Source: JAVJSU01 sp040219275
GTDB taxonomy: Bacteria > Chloroflexota > Anaerolineae > Aggregatilineales > Phototrophicaceae
DNA: 64,000 bases
NCBI GenBank assembly: GCA_040219275.1
Contig: JAVJSU010000006.1
Span: 62,001 to 126,000, forward strand
Direction: 5' to 3'
Below are positions 1-7,836 of this stretch, in pieces. How positions within the stretch are numbered: position 1 is the first letter of the stretch; the number at the start of each line of letters is the position of its first letter. The translations under genes were made by a program, and so were the position numbers. Below the pieces are notes generated by a model that had not been told where the DNA came from, ran no database searches, and was given only the letters and a program-made list of their open reading frames with translations.

Positions 1-1419
1 GAATGCCACAAACCTATAAACGTCAGGAATTCTCGTTTCTGATGTAGGAAACGCTGTGGGTTCTATGCCCATTACTGGTCGATAATCGCAACCTGCCTGC
101 TTAGGATCTGGTAGTGGAAAATAACGCGGATCCGTATTTTCATGACCGAAAAAGAAATTTTGAGGTGTCCACTCATAGGGATTGGTGTATTCATCGGGCG
201 TAGCACGGTTAATCTCGCTGAAAAAATCATAAGCGGTCTGGCACATCGCTTCTGGCTGATCGCTTCCCGCTTGAAGACGCATAACCAATTCCCCCATTTG
301 CCCGGATGGTTCAATCATGTCTAAAGTGGTCTGCACTTCCTCCAATTGACCATTCAGCGCATACGACAACACCAAACGCGCAACCAGATATTGTGCCATT
401 TGACCATCAAATTCCGGCAAAACACGCGCATAAATTTCTACCGCTACTTCATAATCGTAACTTATAAAGGCGTTACCGGCTTCTCGTAGATCACACCAGA
501 CAGAATTGTCATATGTCGTTGTACTGTCCAAGGTATCCTCTAGCATATTTAGGGTATCAATCCGTGTAATCTGACAGTTCCAGCCGTCTAGCCATGTATA
601 AACCATCTGAATATTCTCAGGATTTTCGGTCTCGAATTCGACAGATGCTGTGTTGTTTTGCGCCATTGGTATACAATAGCCAAATAAATCGCCTGCACGG
701 TTAACAAGTTCTCCGTTTTCGTGGGTAACAAAATATAAATCGCCACAGGATGCCCAATAACCATACCCATCGCCTTCAAAAATAATGTCATCGCCACCAT
801 CACCATCTAAATCAACAATGTCAATAACGGCGAGATGTCCACTTTCTGACATTCCTCGTGTGACAGCATCATCCAATAATCCAACAATCGGCAAGGGCAA
901 TAATTGAATATTTTCGTTGTCGAGAAGCACATAAAATTGTCTCATGCTCCATGTATCATGAACTTCAAGCAGATGCTCCTCAACGCCGTTGCCATCAAAA
1001 TCCACAGGAGTAGAAATAACGTCAAAATTTCCAATCGTAAACTCATCCGGCAGATTGCTCATTTGCGACTCCCGTAAACCCGCAGTCAGCATCGCCTCAA
1101 ACCAACTACTTACATCAATAGGAAGGTGTATATCAGGTCCAATAGCGACAGAGGTCTGGAATGCTTCAAGCGCAGAAAATGGTAGGTTGGTAAGATTGGT
1201 GGTGGCATAGCGTAGTGAAAATTCTTGCGCGACGATCTTGCGAAGGGAGCCATAGAAATAGGAATCACCCTCGGTAAATGCCTGTTCAATCACTGCCGGA
1301 ACAGTGCGCATATACGCCTCCGCGTCGGGTTCGCGCAGGCGATAGTCGTCGTCATCGGCGCGGGCGGGGAGAGTTACAGCGATCAGCAATAGGAGCGTCA
1401 AAAGAATCAGTTTTCGCAT
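1..1419 (-). CDS. secreted FG-GAP-like protein, 3' end beyond window
   Basis: The frame is open from an ATG at 1419 to the window edge (473 codons), so the C-terminus is missing. Residues 1-21 are a clear Sec signal peptide (MRKL, then a Leu/Ile-rich core, then ARA), so the product is exported. Two Asp-rich loops of the FG-GAP/VCBS type are visible, VDFDGNGVEE and IVDLDGDGGDD, which in that family bind calcium inside beta-propeller blades. The distal half looks more helical and may be TPR-like. No enzyme motif is seen. It is transcribed away from the tRNA-Val gene, with a terminator hairpin in between. A secreted beta-propeller-type protein is well supported, a specific function is not. Confidence 0.75.
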   Translation of the reverse strand, partial: MRKLILLTLLLLIAVTLPARADDDDYRLREPDAEAYMRTVPAVIEQAFTEGDSYFYGSLRKIVAQEFSLRYATTNLTNLPFSALEAFQTSVAIGPDIHLPIDVSSWFEAMLTAGLRESQMSNLPDEFTIGNFDVISTPVDFDGNGVEEHLLEVHDTWSMRQFYVLLDNENIQLLPLPIVGLLDDAVTRGMSESGHLAVIDIVDLDGDGGDDIIFEGDGYGYWASCGDLYFVTHENGELVNRAGDLFGYCIPMAQNNTASVEFETENPENIQMVYTWLDGWNCQITRIDTLNMLEDTLDSTTTYDNSVWCDLREAGNAFISYDYEVAVEIYARVLPEFDGQMAQYLVARLVLSYALNGQLEEVQTTLDMIEPSGQMGELVMRLQAGSDQPEAMCQTAYDFFSEINRATPDEYTNPYEWTPQNFFFGHENTDPRYFPLPDPKQAGCDYRPVMGIEPTAFPTSETRIPDVYRFVAF

Positions 1420-1524
1420 GGGAGAGTCCCGGTTAGTTAAAGCTCGTTGACCTATCATACCGCGTAAATGGGGATGTTTGACGCACGATTGGCTGACGGT
1501 TTGGCAACGCTCTCGCCGGAAACA

Positions 1525-1553
1525 AAAAACGCGACTGCATGAGTCACGTTTTT
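1525..1553 (-). terminator. terminator downstream of tRNA-Val
   Basis: A 12-bp stem with one mismatch (AAAAACGCGACT at 1525-1536, AGTCACGTTTTT at 1542-1553) and a 5-nt loop. Read on the minus strand it ends in a T run and lies about 10 nt past the tRNA-Val 3' end. The A/T flanks could let it work in both directions. Confidence 0.75.
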
Positions 1554-1561
1554 GAGGTTGT

Positions 1562-1634
1562 GGGCAATAGAGGACTCGAACCTCTGACCTCCTCGACGTC
1601 AACGAGGCGCTCTAGCCAACTGAGCTAATTGCCC
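1562..1634 (-). tRNA. tRNA-Val (anticodon GAC)
   Basis: The reverse complement folds into a full cloverleaf. The acceptor stem pairs GGGCAAT with ATTGCCC, the D-arm is GCTC/GAGC, the anticodon stem is CCTCG/CGAGG with loop TTGACGT (anticodon GAC), and the T-arm is AGAGG-TTCGAGT-CCTCT. CCA is not encoded. The length is 73 nt. Confidence 0.95.
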
Positions 1635-1646
1635 TAGATATTGGCA

Positions 1647-1675
1647 AATATACAGCATCGTACCCTGTTTTGCAA
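1647..1675 (-). promoter_or_regulatory. sigma70-type promoter of tRNA-Val
   Basis: On the minus strand, TTGCAA (1675-1670) and TATATT (1652-1647) are separated by exactly 17 bp and lie 13 bp upstream of the mature tRNA 5' end. The tRNA-Lys promoter uses the same -35 hexamer. Confidence 0.7.
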
Positions 1676-1732
1676 GGGCATCTCGGAGTCATTTGCCAAT
1701 TTTGTGTCCTGTTTTTGCGTGCAGGAATTGTC

Positions 1733-2095
1733 CTATTTCATCGCCATCGTCATGACGGTGCGGGTGCGTTTGGTCATCGTCCGCATCACATGGAGCGCGA
1801 AGGTCGGCGTTTCATGCACCAGAAACAGAAATTTGCTCTCGTCGAGCTTGACGATTTTGCAATCTGTTTTGGCGATGGCGCTGGTGGTGTGGGGACTCTC
1901 ATCAATCAAGGATTTTTCCCCGAAGATGCCACTTTTGACGACTGTTTCCAGCAATTCACCATTAAACATCAGGTCAACTTCGCCATCCTGTATCCCGTAA
2001 AGGAGATCATCAGGATCACCCGCAGAAAAGATAATATCACCCGCTTTATAAGATGTCGCCTCTTTGATGTCCCGAAAATAATCGAACTCTACCAT
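1733..2095 (-). CDS. small cyclic-nucleotide-binding-domain protein
   Basis: A 120-residue protein that is almost entirely one cNMP-binding beta-roll. It shows the Crp-like progression AGDIIFSAGDPDDLLYGIQDGEVDLMF, then a phosphate-cassette-like GIFGEKSLIDESPHTTSAIA, then a short C-terminal helix. There is no DNA-binding domain, so it is not a Crp-type transcription factor by itself. Stand-alone cNMP domains usually act as regulatory subunits or partners. The cassette has an Arg-less SPHTTS in place of the cAMP-specific R-S/T pair, so the ligand is uncertain. The start is supported by GAGGCGG upstream of ATG at 2095. Confidence 0.85.
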   Translation of the reverse strand: MVEFDYFRDIKEATSYKAGDIIFSAGDPDDLLYGIQDGEVDLMFNGELLETVVKSGIFGEKSLIDESPHTTSAIAKTDCKIVKLDESKFLFLVHETPTFALHVMRTMTKRTRTVMTMAMK

Positions 2096-2419
2096 GCGTT
2101 TGCCGCCTCACTTCATTTTAAATAACACGTTACAATTTTGATAACGCTCTGCAATCTGCTCATTCATAGCCGGACGGTGTTAGGGAATGTTTAACATGGT
2201 GTCAACGGGTGATTAAGGACAAGCAACTACGCCCTAAAATCAGCCATAATCACCAAAAACGGAACGCCGTCCAGATAATTTACAAACTTATTACACTTTT
2301 CTACATCTCTCTTAAGGTTTCTACACGATTATTTCACAGATCATGTTCGATATTGTGAAGGATTTTATCTTCACGTCGCGCATCATTCTCATAACAACCA
2401 CACAGAAACAGGAGATTTT
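2096..2419. other. divergent intergenic region with leader hairpin
   Basis: This gap lies between two divergently transcribed genes, so it must carry promoters for both. I see no convincing -35/-10 pair. An inverted repeat GTGAAG (2355-2360) / CTTCAC (2369-2374) could form a hairpin in the leader of the downstream YceI-like gene. No coding signal was found. Confidence 0.4.
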
Positions 2420-3337
2420 ATGAATCGTACACTTGTCTTGATCGCCGCCGCACTCGTTATTTTCGGTGTCGGCACAGGCTTCGGATTTATCTTGAACAAT
2501 GCCCTGCTCGCCGGAGATGGTGAAGCCAGCGAACCGATCAGTGCGCCGACGCTTGATCCGAACGTTGTGCCGACCATGAGCGTCGCGCAATTGTCAACAC
2601 AAAATGCAGTTTTGCAGGCACAACTTGAAACCCTCAGCACACAGATCGCAGAGCCGGTTGAAGAGATGCCCGCGATGGAAATGACCGAAGACATGGCGGA
2701 GATGGCAGGCGCAACCGAAGAAGTTACTGAAGAAGCCGCTATGGAAACGGACTCATCTGCACAGACTGCTGATGATGATTCAGCCGCTGAACGGTCACTT
2801 TTCCGCATTGATACCACGCAATCCGAGGCACGCTTCAACATTCAAGAAACGCTACGGGGCGAACGCATTACTGTCGTTGGCACAACCGAGCAGGTGGCGG
2901 GAGATGTTGTCGTTGATTTCGGCAATCCGGGTGCATCGCAGGTTGGCACGATTCGCATCAACGTGCGGACGATAGCCACCGATAGCAGTTTCCGTAATGA
3001 CGCGATTCGTGGGCGTATTCTGCAATCCTCGCAGGATCAATTTGAATTTTCCGAATTTGTCCCGACAGACCTTATCGGATTGCCGGAAAGCGTCGCGGTG
3101 GGCGACACGATCACATTCCAGATCGTCGGCGATTTGACCATCCGTGACATCACTAATAACGTGATATTTGATGCGACAGTGACCGTCGATTCCGAAACGC
3201 TGATTTCCGGTCTGGCATCCACGACGGTGTTCTATCCAGATTACAACCTCGTGATTCCGAGTGTGCCGCAGGTCTCTGATGTTGCTGATGATGTGGTGCT
3301 AGAAATCGAATTCGTGGCGACATTGGTCGAAGAATAA
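2420..3337 (+). CDS. YceI-like domain protein with Met/Glu-rich linker
   Basis: A 305-residue exported or membrane-anchored protein. Residues 4-30 form one hydrophobic N-terminal segment. Residues ~70-115 are a low-complexity linker rich in Met, Glu and Thr. From ~126 to the end the sequence fits the YceI lipocalin-like barrel, with FRIDTTQSEARF at the start, the internal DSSFRNDAIRGRIL block, and FQIVGDLTIRDITNNVIFDATV. YceI proteins bind isoprenoid or other amphiphilic ligands in the periplasm, and some take part in base-induced or oxidative responses. AGGAGATTTT precedes the ATG. The linker resembles the one in the lipoprotein at 15.6 kb. Confidence 0.85.
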   Translation: MNRTLVLIAAALVIFGVGTGFGFILNNALLAGDGEASEPISAPTLDPNVVPTMSVAQLSTQNAVLQAQLETLSTQIAEPVEEMPAMEMTEDMAEMAGATEEVTEEAAMETDSSAQTADDDSAAERSLFRIDTTQSEARFNIQETLRGERITVVGTTEQVAGDVVVDFGNPGASQVGTIRINVRTIATDSSFRNDAIRGRILQSSQDQFEFSEFVPTDLIGLPESVAVGDTITFQIVGDLTIRDITNNVIFDATVTVDSETLISGLASTTVFYPDYNLVIPSVPQVSDVADDVVLEIEFVATLVEE

Positions 3338-3366
3338 CGCACGCACAGCACAAAAAGTAATGTCCG

Positions 3367-3395
3367 ACAGGGTGATCTTGTGATTGCCCTGTTTT
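3367..3395 (+). terminator. probable terminator after YceI-like gene
   Basis: ACAGGG (3367-3372) pairs with CCCTGT (3387-3392) across a 14-nt loop and is followed by TTTT. The stem is short, so termination may be weak. Confidence 0.45.
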
Positions 3396-3479
3396 CATGA
3401 TTTTCTGGCAAAAATACGATGATAAATGCGCTGAAATAATAAAAAACATGATGGACAGGTTAAATTTATGATTATTTTA

Positions 3480-3507
3480 TTCAAATCCGGCGATTTTATG
3501 GTATAGT
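3480..3507 (+). promoter_or_regulatory. probable sigma70-type promoter
   Basis: TTCAAA (3480-3485) and TATAGT (3502-3507) with 16 bp between them, about 70 bp upstream of the transporter gene. A similar CGGCGATTTTA block precedes a TATACT box at 21195, upstream of the gene starting at 21279. Confidence 0.45.
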
Positions 3508-3578
3508 GTCCCAAACAGGACGCGCTTTTCAGGCAGGCGCACTTAACCTGTGATCGACTATCATGTGTTAAAAGGAAA

Positions 3579-4796
3579 ATGGACTCACTATCTGACATAC
3601 CCTCTATACTTGCCGCCACTGCACCGATTACCGGCGAAGCGACAGGTACCATCGGGGGACTGCTTTTTTACATTTCTATCGCACTTGGAATTTCATTTCT
3701 CTGTTCGATCCTAGAAGCCAGTCTTCTTTCTATCCCACCCTCTTATGTGGAAACTCAGGCACAAACAGGTAGCCGTGCGGGGCGTTTGATGCAAAAGCAT
3801 AAGCTCAACGTCGAAGCGCCGATTACGGCAATCCTCACGCTAAACACCATCGCCCATACCGTTGGCGCGGCAGGTGCGGGTGCACAGGCGGTTGGGGTTT
3901 TTGGCAACGAATTCTTTGGCATCATTTCTGCCATCCTCACCTTTCTCATCCTCGCGTTTTCCGAGATCATCCCGAAAACATTAGGTACGCTCTACTGGAA
4001 ACAACTTTACGCATTCACCGCCTATGTGATTCAAGGCATGATTATTGTGTTGTATCCCGCAGTGTTGTGCTTTCAGGCGATGACGCGCTTACTTGCGCCG
4101 GATCATAAAGCCATTACTGTTACACGCGCTGAGATAGAGATGATGGCGGCAATTGGCGCGACAGAAGGCACGCTGAAAGAGAACGAAGGACGCGTACTAA
4201 AGAACTTGCTCAACCTCGGCAAGGTGCAGGTTGGCGACATCATGACCCCGCGCACGGTGATGCTAGCGTTCAAAGATGATATGACCGTCGGCGAAGTCAT
4301 CAACCAACATGCTATGCTCAATTACTCACGTATTCCAATCTACAAAGAAAATCTGGATGACATTACCGGATTCGTCCTGCGCTATGACATCCTCAAGCGC
4401 GTGGCATCCGATCAGCATGATGTGCCGTTAAGTGACCTCAAGCTAGACCTTCATCCCGTGCCGGAAACCTTACCCGTTTCCACCGTGTTGAACGAATTCA
4501 TGGCGCGTAAACAACACATTTTCCTTGTGTTTGATGAATATAGCGGCACAAGTGGGATCGTCACGATGGAAGACGCGGTGGAATCTCTGCTCGGCATCGA
4601 AATCACCGACGAATCTGACCTTGTGGCGGATATGCGGAAGCTCGCGGAACAGCGTTATACGCGCCAATATGCTCTGCTGAATCCGGTAGTCCCCTCGTCC
4701 ACAAATGGCGGGAGCGCCGGAACATATGCGAAGGTCTCCATGAACAATCGCACAAACGGCGCAACACCGGATACCACCTCCGCAGAATCGGCGTAA
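3579..4796 (+). CDS. CNNM/CorC-type transporter with CBS pair
   Basis: A 405-residue membrane protein. The first ~190 residues match the DUF21/CNNM transmembrane domain, with several long hydrophobic segments and the family block AFSEIIPKTLGTLYW. This is followed by a tandem CBS module (GDIMTPRTVMLAF, then YSRIPIY and FLVFDEYSGTSGIVTMEDAVESLLG). The family exports or senses Mg2+/Co2+ and the CBS pair binds adenine nucleotide. The usual C-terminal CorC_HlyC domain is absent and a short Ser/Thr/Asn-rich tail ends the protein. The gene stands alone between a promoter and a strong terminator. The substrate is inferred from family only. Confidence 0.9.
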   Translation: MDSLSDIPSILAATAPITGEATGTIGGLLFYISIALGISFLCSILEASLLSIPPSYVETQAQTGSRAGRLMQKHKLNVEAPITAILTLNTIAHTVGAAGAGAQAVGVFGNEFFGIISAILTFLILAFSEIIPKTLGTLYWKQLYAFTAYVIQGMIIVLYPAVLCFQAMTRLLAPDHKAITVTRAEIEMMAAIGATEGTLKENEGRVLKNLLNLGKVQVGDIMTPRTVMLAFKDDMTVGEVINQHAMLNYSRIPIYKENLDDITGFVLRYDILKRVASDQHDVPLSDLKLDLHPVPETLPVSTVLNEFMARKQHIFLVFDEYSGTSGIVTMEDAVESLLGIEITDESDLVADMRKLAEQRYTRQYALLNPVVPSSTNGGSAGTYAKVSMNNRTNGATPDTTSAESA

Positions 4797-4819
4797 GCCT
4801 AAAATTCAATCACTACTCG

Positions 4820-4850
4820 ACGGAGATGTTTTGATAGCATCTCCGTTTTT
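4820..4850 (+). terminator. rho-independent terminator
   Basis: A perfect 9-bp stem, ACGGAGATG (4820-4828) / CATCTCCGT (4838-4846), with a 9-nt loop and five T residues. It follows the CNNM transporter stop. Confidence 0.9.
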
Positions 4851-4955
4851 GATTCATAATCATGTCCATTTTTTCATAAATATTTCAGATGACTCATACC
4901 TACGATGTGTTATAGTTCTTTCAAGTGACGTAAGAGTGTTTGAAAAGAGTTTCAA

Positions 4956-6074
4956 ATGCGGAAAATTATGCTTTTTATGCTGTGTGCTTCCCTCTTGATG
5001 ATCGTGCCATCCTCTAGCGCGGCGAACATAGATTGCGCTGATGGCACGAATGACTCGGATGTGATTACGTGCTTTGATCCACTATATAACTTTGGCTTTA
5101 ACACGGGCTTAGGTGAGGACACTGTTCATGTCAGTAATTCCACCCTTTGGATGGGATTTACCGATTATACGATTGAAAATCCGGGCGGAAATTTAAATCT
5201 GATCGTTGACGGTAATTCGGTACTTTACTCAGACTATACCGTTCAGGTGTTCTCAATGGGTAACGTCACAGCTGTTATAAAGGATAATTCGATCATTGAT
5301 GGTGCCTCTTATAACGAATTTATCCGGACTCAAAACGCGAGTGTCCATCTCACCATACAGGATAATGCCATGTTGGGTGTCATGCCGTTTTTGAGTATCG
5401 GTATACAGTTTAATGATTATCTAGGGTTATTTGATAACGCTCGGGTTTTTGGTCTCATCGAACTCGGTGGAGGCGATGATCTCATGCAAATTGGTGGGAG
5501 TCCTCGATACAACGGCCCCATACGTGCAGGTGATGGATTCGATACACTTGAACTTCAGGCGGATTCTTCTGAAGAACGCGATCAAATCAATGCTATCTTA
5601 GCAGGCAAAGACCCCGCCAACGATAGCATTGATTTTCACGGAAAACAGTATAGATGGGAAGAATTTGAGCGTATTATCGCCACATATACACCACCGTCGT
5701 CGGAAGGTGTTGAAGCCTCACCCGCTATTCTGGACAATCGTATCAACCGCACTATCTGGGATGTCGCCGCACCGGTTGCTGTCTATCAGAATGGGGATGT
5801 GATTGATATTTACGCCATCAATCCCAATACTGATATTGGCACTCTGCTTATTCGCCTGAATATTGCTGATTTACGCGACACGCAAGCAGACAACAATCCG
5901 ATTGAACTTGCCAGCGCGATCATCCCCTCGACAGGGCGTGAAGTGCGTGTGTTTTTGCTCCCATCGGGCGAACTGCAACTCAACAGCACCTACTATGATC
6001 TGACTGATTGGAAACCGTATGTGATCGTCTGGACACTGGATAATCCAGCAGGGTTGTATCATCTTGACCGCTAA
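4956..6074 (+). CDS. secreted protein of unknown function, beta-helix-like N-half
   Basis: A 372-residue exported protein with a signal peptide at residues 1-23 (MRKIMLFMLC to SSSA). Residues ~30-190 contain repeated short strand-turn units rich in Asn, Asp and Gly (VIKDNSII, LTIQDNAML, LGLFDNARVFG, IELGGGDDLMQIGG), as in right-handed parallel beta-helix or RTX-like folds. Residues ~255-372 look like a separate beta-sandwich of the kind found in Chloroflexota secreted proteins. No catalytic motif is evident. It is bounded on both sides by terminators, so it is probably monocistronic. Confidence 0.6.
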   Translation: MRKIMLFMLCASLLMIVPSSSAANIDCADGTNDSDVITCFDPLYNFGFNTGLGEDTVHVSNSTLWMGFTDYTIENPGGNLNLIVDGNSVLYSDYTVQVFSMGNVTAVIKDNSIIDGASYNEFIRTQNASVHLTIQDNAMLGVMPFLSIGIQFNDYLGLFDNARVFGLIELGGGDDLMQIGGSPRYNGPIRAGDGFDTLELQADSSEERDQINAILAGKDPANDSIDFHGKQYRWEEFERIIATYTPPSSEGVEASPAILDNRINRTIWDVAAPVAVYQNGDVIDIYAINPNTDIGTLLIRLNIADLRDTQADNNPIELASAIIPSTGREVRVFLLPSGELQLNSTYYDLTDWKPYVIVWTLDNPAGLYHLDR

Positions 6075-6083
6075 ATTGATGCG

Positions 6084-6112
6084 GGCGAGTCTAATGATGA
6101 CTCGCCTTTTTT
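6084..6112 (+). terminator. rho-independent terminator
   Basis: A perfect 8-bp stem, GGCGAGTC (6084-6091) / GACTCGCC (6099-6106), a 7-nt loop and six T residues. It separates the secreted-protein gene from the ABC operon and argues against any start of the next gene upstream of it. Confidence 0.92.
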
Positions 6113-6215
6113 GAAGCAACTATTCCCACCGTTTTCCCCACGCAATGCAGACAAAAAACGCCATTTGGGTATGATTAGGCGATGTTGGCAGGCAAGCGAG
6201 CACGGGAACACACAC

Positions 6216-7136
6216 ATGGACACAGCCGTTTTTGACGTGCAACACATCAGCAAACGTTATGGAGACGGATTGACCGCAAATGATGACCTCTTGTTGACGA
6301 TCGGACGCGGAAAAATCTGGGGATTGTTCGGTCCGAATGGCGCAGGCAAAACGACGCTTGTACGGCAGATGCTCGGATTACTCAAACCAACAGGCGGGCA
6401 GGTGCTATTTCATGGGCGCGATGTGCTGACTCAGCCACAAAATATCTCCACGCAAATCGGCTATCTCCCGCAGAGCAGTAGCGCATTTTACGATTTCACC
6501 GCGCAGGAATCGCTGTATTTCACCGGACGGTTGCGCGGGATGACGCATAGCGCGGCACAAGCACAGACGGAACAGTTCATTGCTACATGGGAGTTTGAGC
6601 ACATCCGCAAAAAAGTTTTCCGGCGTTTATCCGGCGGGCAACAACGGCTGGTGCAATTGGCGGCAATTTTGATGGGCGACCCACAGGCACTGGTGCTGGA
6701 TGAGCCGACCAATCACATGGACCCTGCTTATCGGCGGATGGTCTGGGGGCATCTGCAACGACTCAACGCGCAAGGCGTGACGATTCTACTGGTGACGCAT
6801 CACATCCTCGAAGTTCAGAACATCGTCACGGATATGGCGATCATGGACGGCGGACGCATCCTTGTGCAGGGTACGCCGGATCATCTGCGCGCACAATTGG
6901 ATGATCGCGTACATCTTGACCTCAGCGTGACCGATGGCGCGATTCAGCATCTGCAAGACGATATTCGCCCTATGCTGGAACAGGTGGACGCGCTCCGCTG
7001 GCGCATGACCATCCCACAACAACAGGCAAACGGTATCATCGGACGCATCACCAACTCCATCCCATCAGGTGATTTGATCGACCTCCATTTGCATCATATC
7101 AGCTTAGAAGATTATTACCTGAGTATTGTGAAATAA
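6216..7136 (+). CDS. ABC transporter ATP-binding protein
   Basis: I place the start at ATG 6216 (306 residues), because the longer frame to 6111 would run back into the terminator. All ABC motifs are present: Walker A GPNGAGKT (39-46), the Q-loop in GYLPQSSS, the signature LSGGQQ, Walker B ALVLDEPTNHMDP, and the H-loop His in LVTHH. It is a cytoplasmic nucleotide-binding subunit of the CcmA/NosF-like class that pairs with ABC-2 permeases. A matching permease lies at 10599, with two secreted or membrane genes between, the second a copper-type protein. NosF-like function in copper-centre assembly is an inference from that context. Confidence 0.9.
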   Translation: MDTAVFDVQHISKRYGDGLTANDDLLLTIGRGKIWGLFGPNGAGKTTLVRQMLGLLKPTGGQVLFHGRDVLTQPQNISTQIGYLPQSSSAFYDFTAQESLYFTGRLRGMTHSAAQAQTEQFIATWEFEHIRKKVFRRLSGGQQRLVQLAAILMGDPQALVLDEPTNHMDPAYRRMVWGHLQRLNAQGVTILLVTHHILEVQNIVTDMAIMDGGRILVQGTPDHLRAQLDDRVHLDLSVTDGAIQHLQDDIRPMLEQVDALRWRMTIPQQQANGIIGRITNSIPSGDLIDLHLHHISLEDYYLSIVK

Positions 7137-7203
7137 ATCCAAAGACATACAATCCTTCGATAACAATATAACAACAAATCTTAATCATCTGGGAGATATG
7201 AGC

Positions 7204-7740
7204 ATGTTACAAAATATCAAGAAGACACAGCTATTTTTCGCTCTTATGTTAATCGCTCTGCTGGCAATGGCAGTGGGTTTGGTTTCCGCCCATGAAGGAC
7301 GTGAAGTCGGCGACTATCAACTGGTGTTCGGCTGGCGCAACGAACCCGCGCTGGTCGGCTATCCGAACGGACCGGAAGTGATTATCAGCCTGCACGAAGA
7401 AGGCGAAGAAGTTGATTTCAGCGCAATGGACATCAACTTACAGGTGGAAGTAACCTTCGGACCGGCATCCCGCACTGTTGATCTGCGCCAGCAATTTGGT
7501 GCGCCGAATCGTTACATCGCCGACCTCATCCCCACCCGTCCCGGTGATTATAGTTTCCGCGTGTTTGGCAATATCGGTGATACAGAAATTGACGAAGTAT
7601 TCACCTCCGCAGATGGTCAATTCAGCAGTGTCGAACCCGCCGGCGATATTCAATTCCCGGAAGTAGACGCGACTGTAGCGGAACTATTGGCACGCATCGA
7701 AGCGTTAGAAGCCCTGATCGCCGAAATGCAAGGAAATTAG
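7204..7740 (+). CDS. secreted protein in copper-type ABC operon
   Basis: A 178-residue exported protein with signal peptide ending near VSA-HEG, so the mature N-terminus may begin with His. GGGAG is well spaced for ATG 7204 and too close for ATG 7198, hence the start chosen. The mature part is a predicted beta-sandwich (GDYQLVFGWRNEPALVGYPNGPEVIISL, then RPGDYSFRVFGNIGDTEID) ending in a short Leu/Glu/Ala helix (VAELLARIEALEALIAEM) that could be a coiled coil. It sits between the ATPase and the CopC-CopD gene. A periplasmic metal or accessory role is plausible but unproven. Confidence 0.6.
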   Translation: MLQNIKKTQLFFALMLIALLAMAVGLVSAHEGREVGDYQLVFGWRNEPALVGYPNGPEVIISLHEEGEEVDFSAMDINLQVEVTFGPASRTVDLRQQFGAPNRYIADLIPTRPGDYSFRVFGNIGDTEIDEVFTSADGQFSSVEPAGDIQFPEVDATVAELLARIEALEALIAEMQGN

Positions 7741-7778
7741 TGCAATATCCGCGCTGAAAACCTGAAATCGTTCTCGTG

Positions 7779-7798
7779 GGGGGCAAGAAATTGCTCCC
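7779..7798. repeat. short palindromic repeat, copy A
   Basis: GGGGGCAA, a GAAA loop and TTGCTCCC form an 8-bp hairpin with one G-T pair, in the gap before the CopC-CopD gene. No T run follows. A second hairpin with the same GGGGGC/GCTCCC core and the same G-T position lies at 20054-20079, which suggests a dispersed REP-like element. Confidence 0.45.
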
Positions 7799-7836
7799 AA
7801 TCCATCATTTCTTAAAGTGCACTAGGGATTTTAACC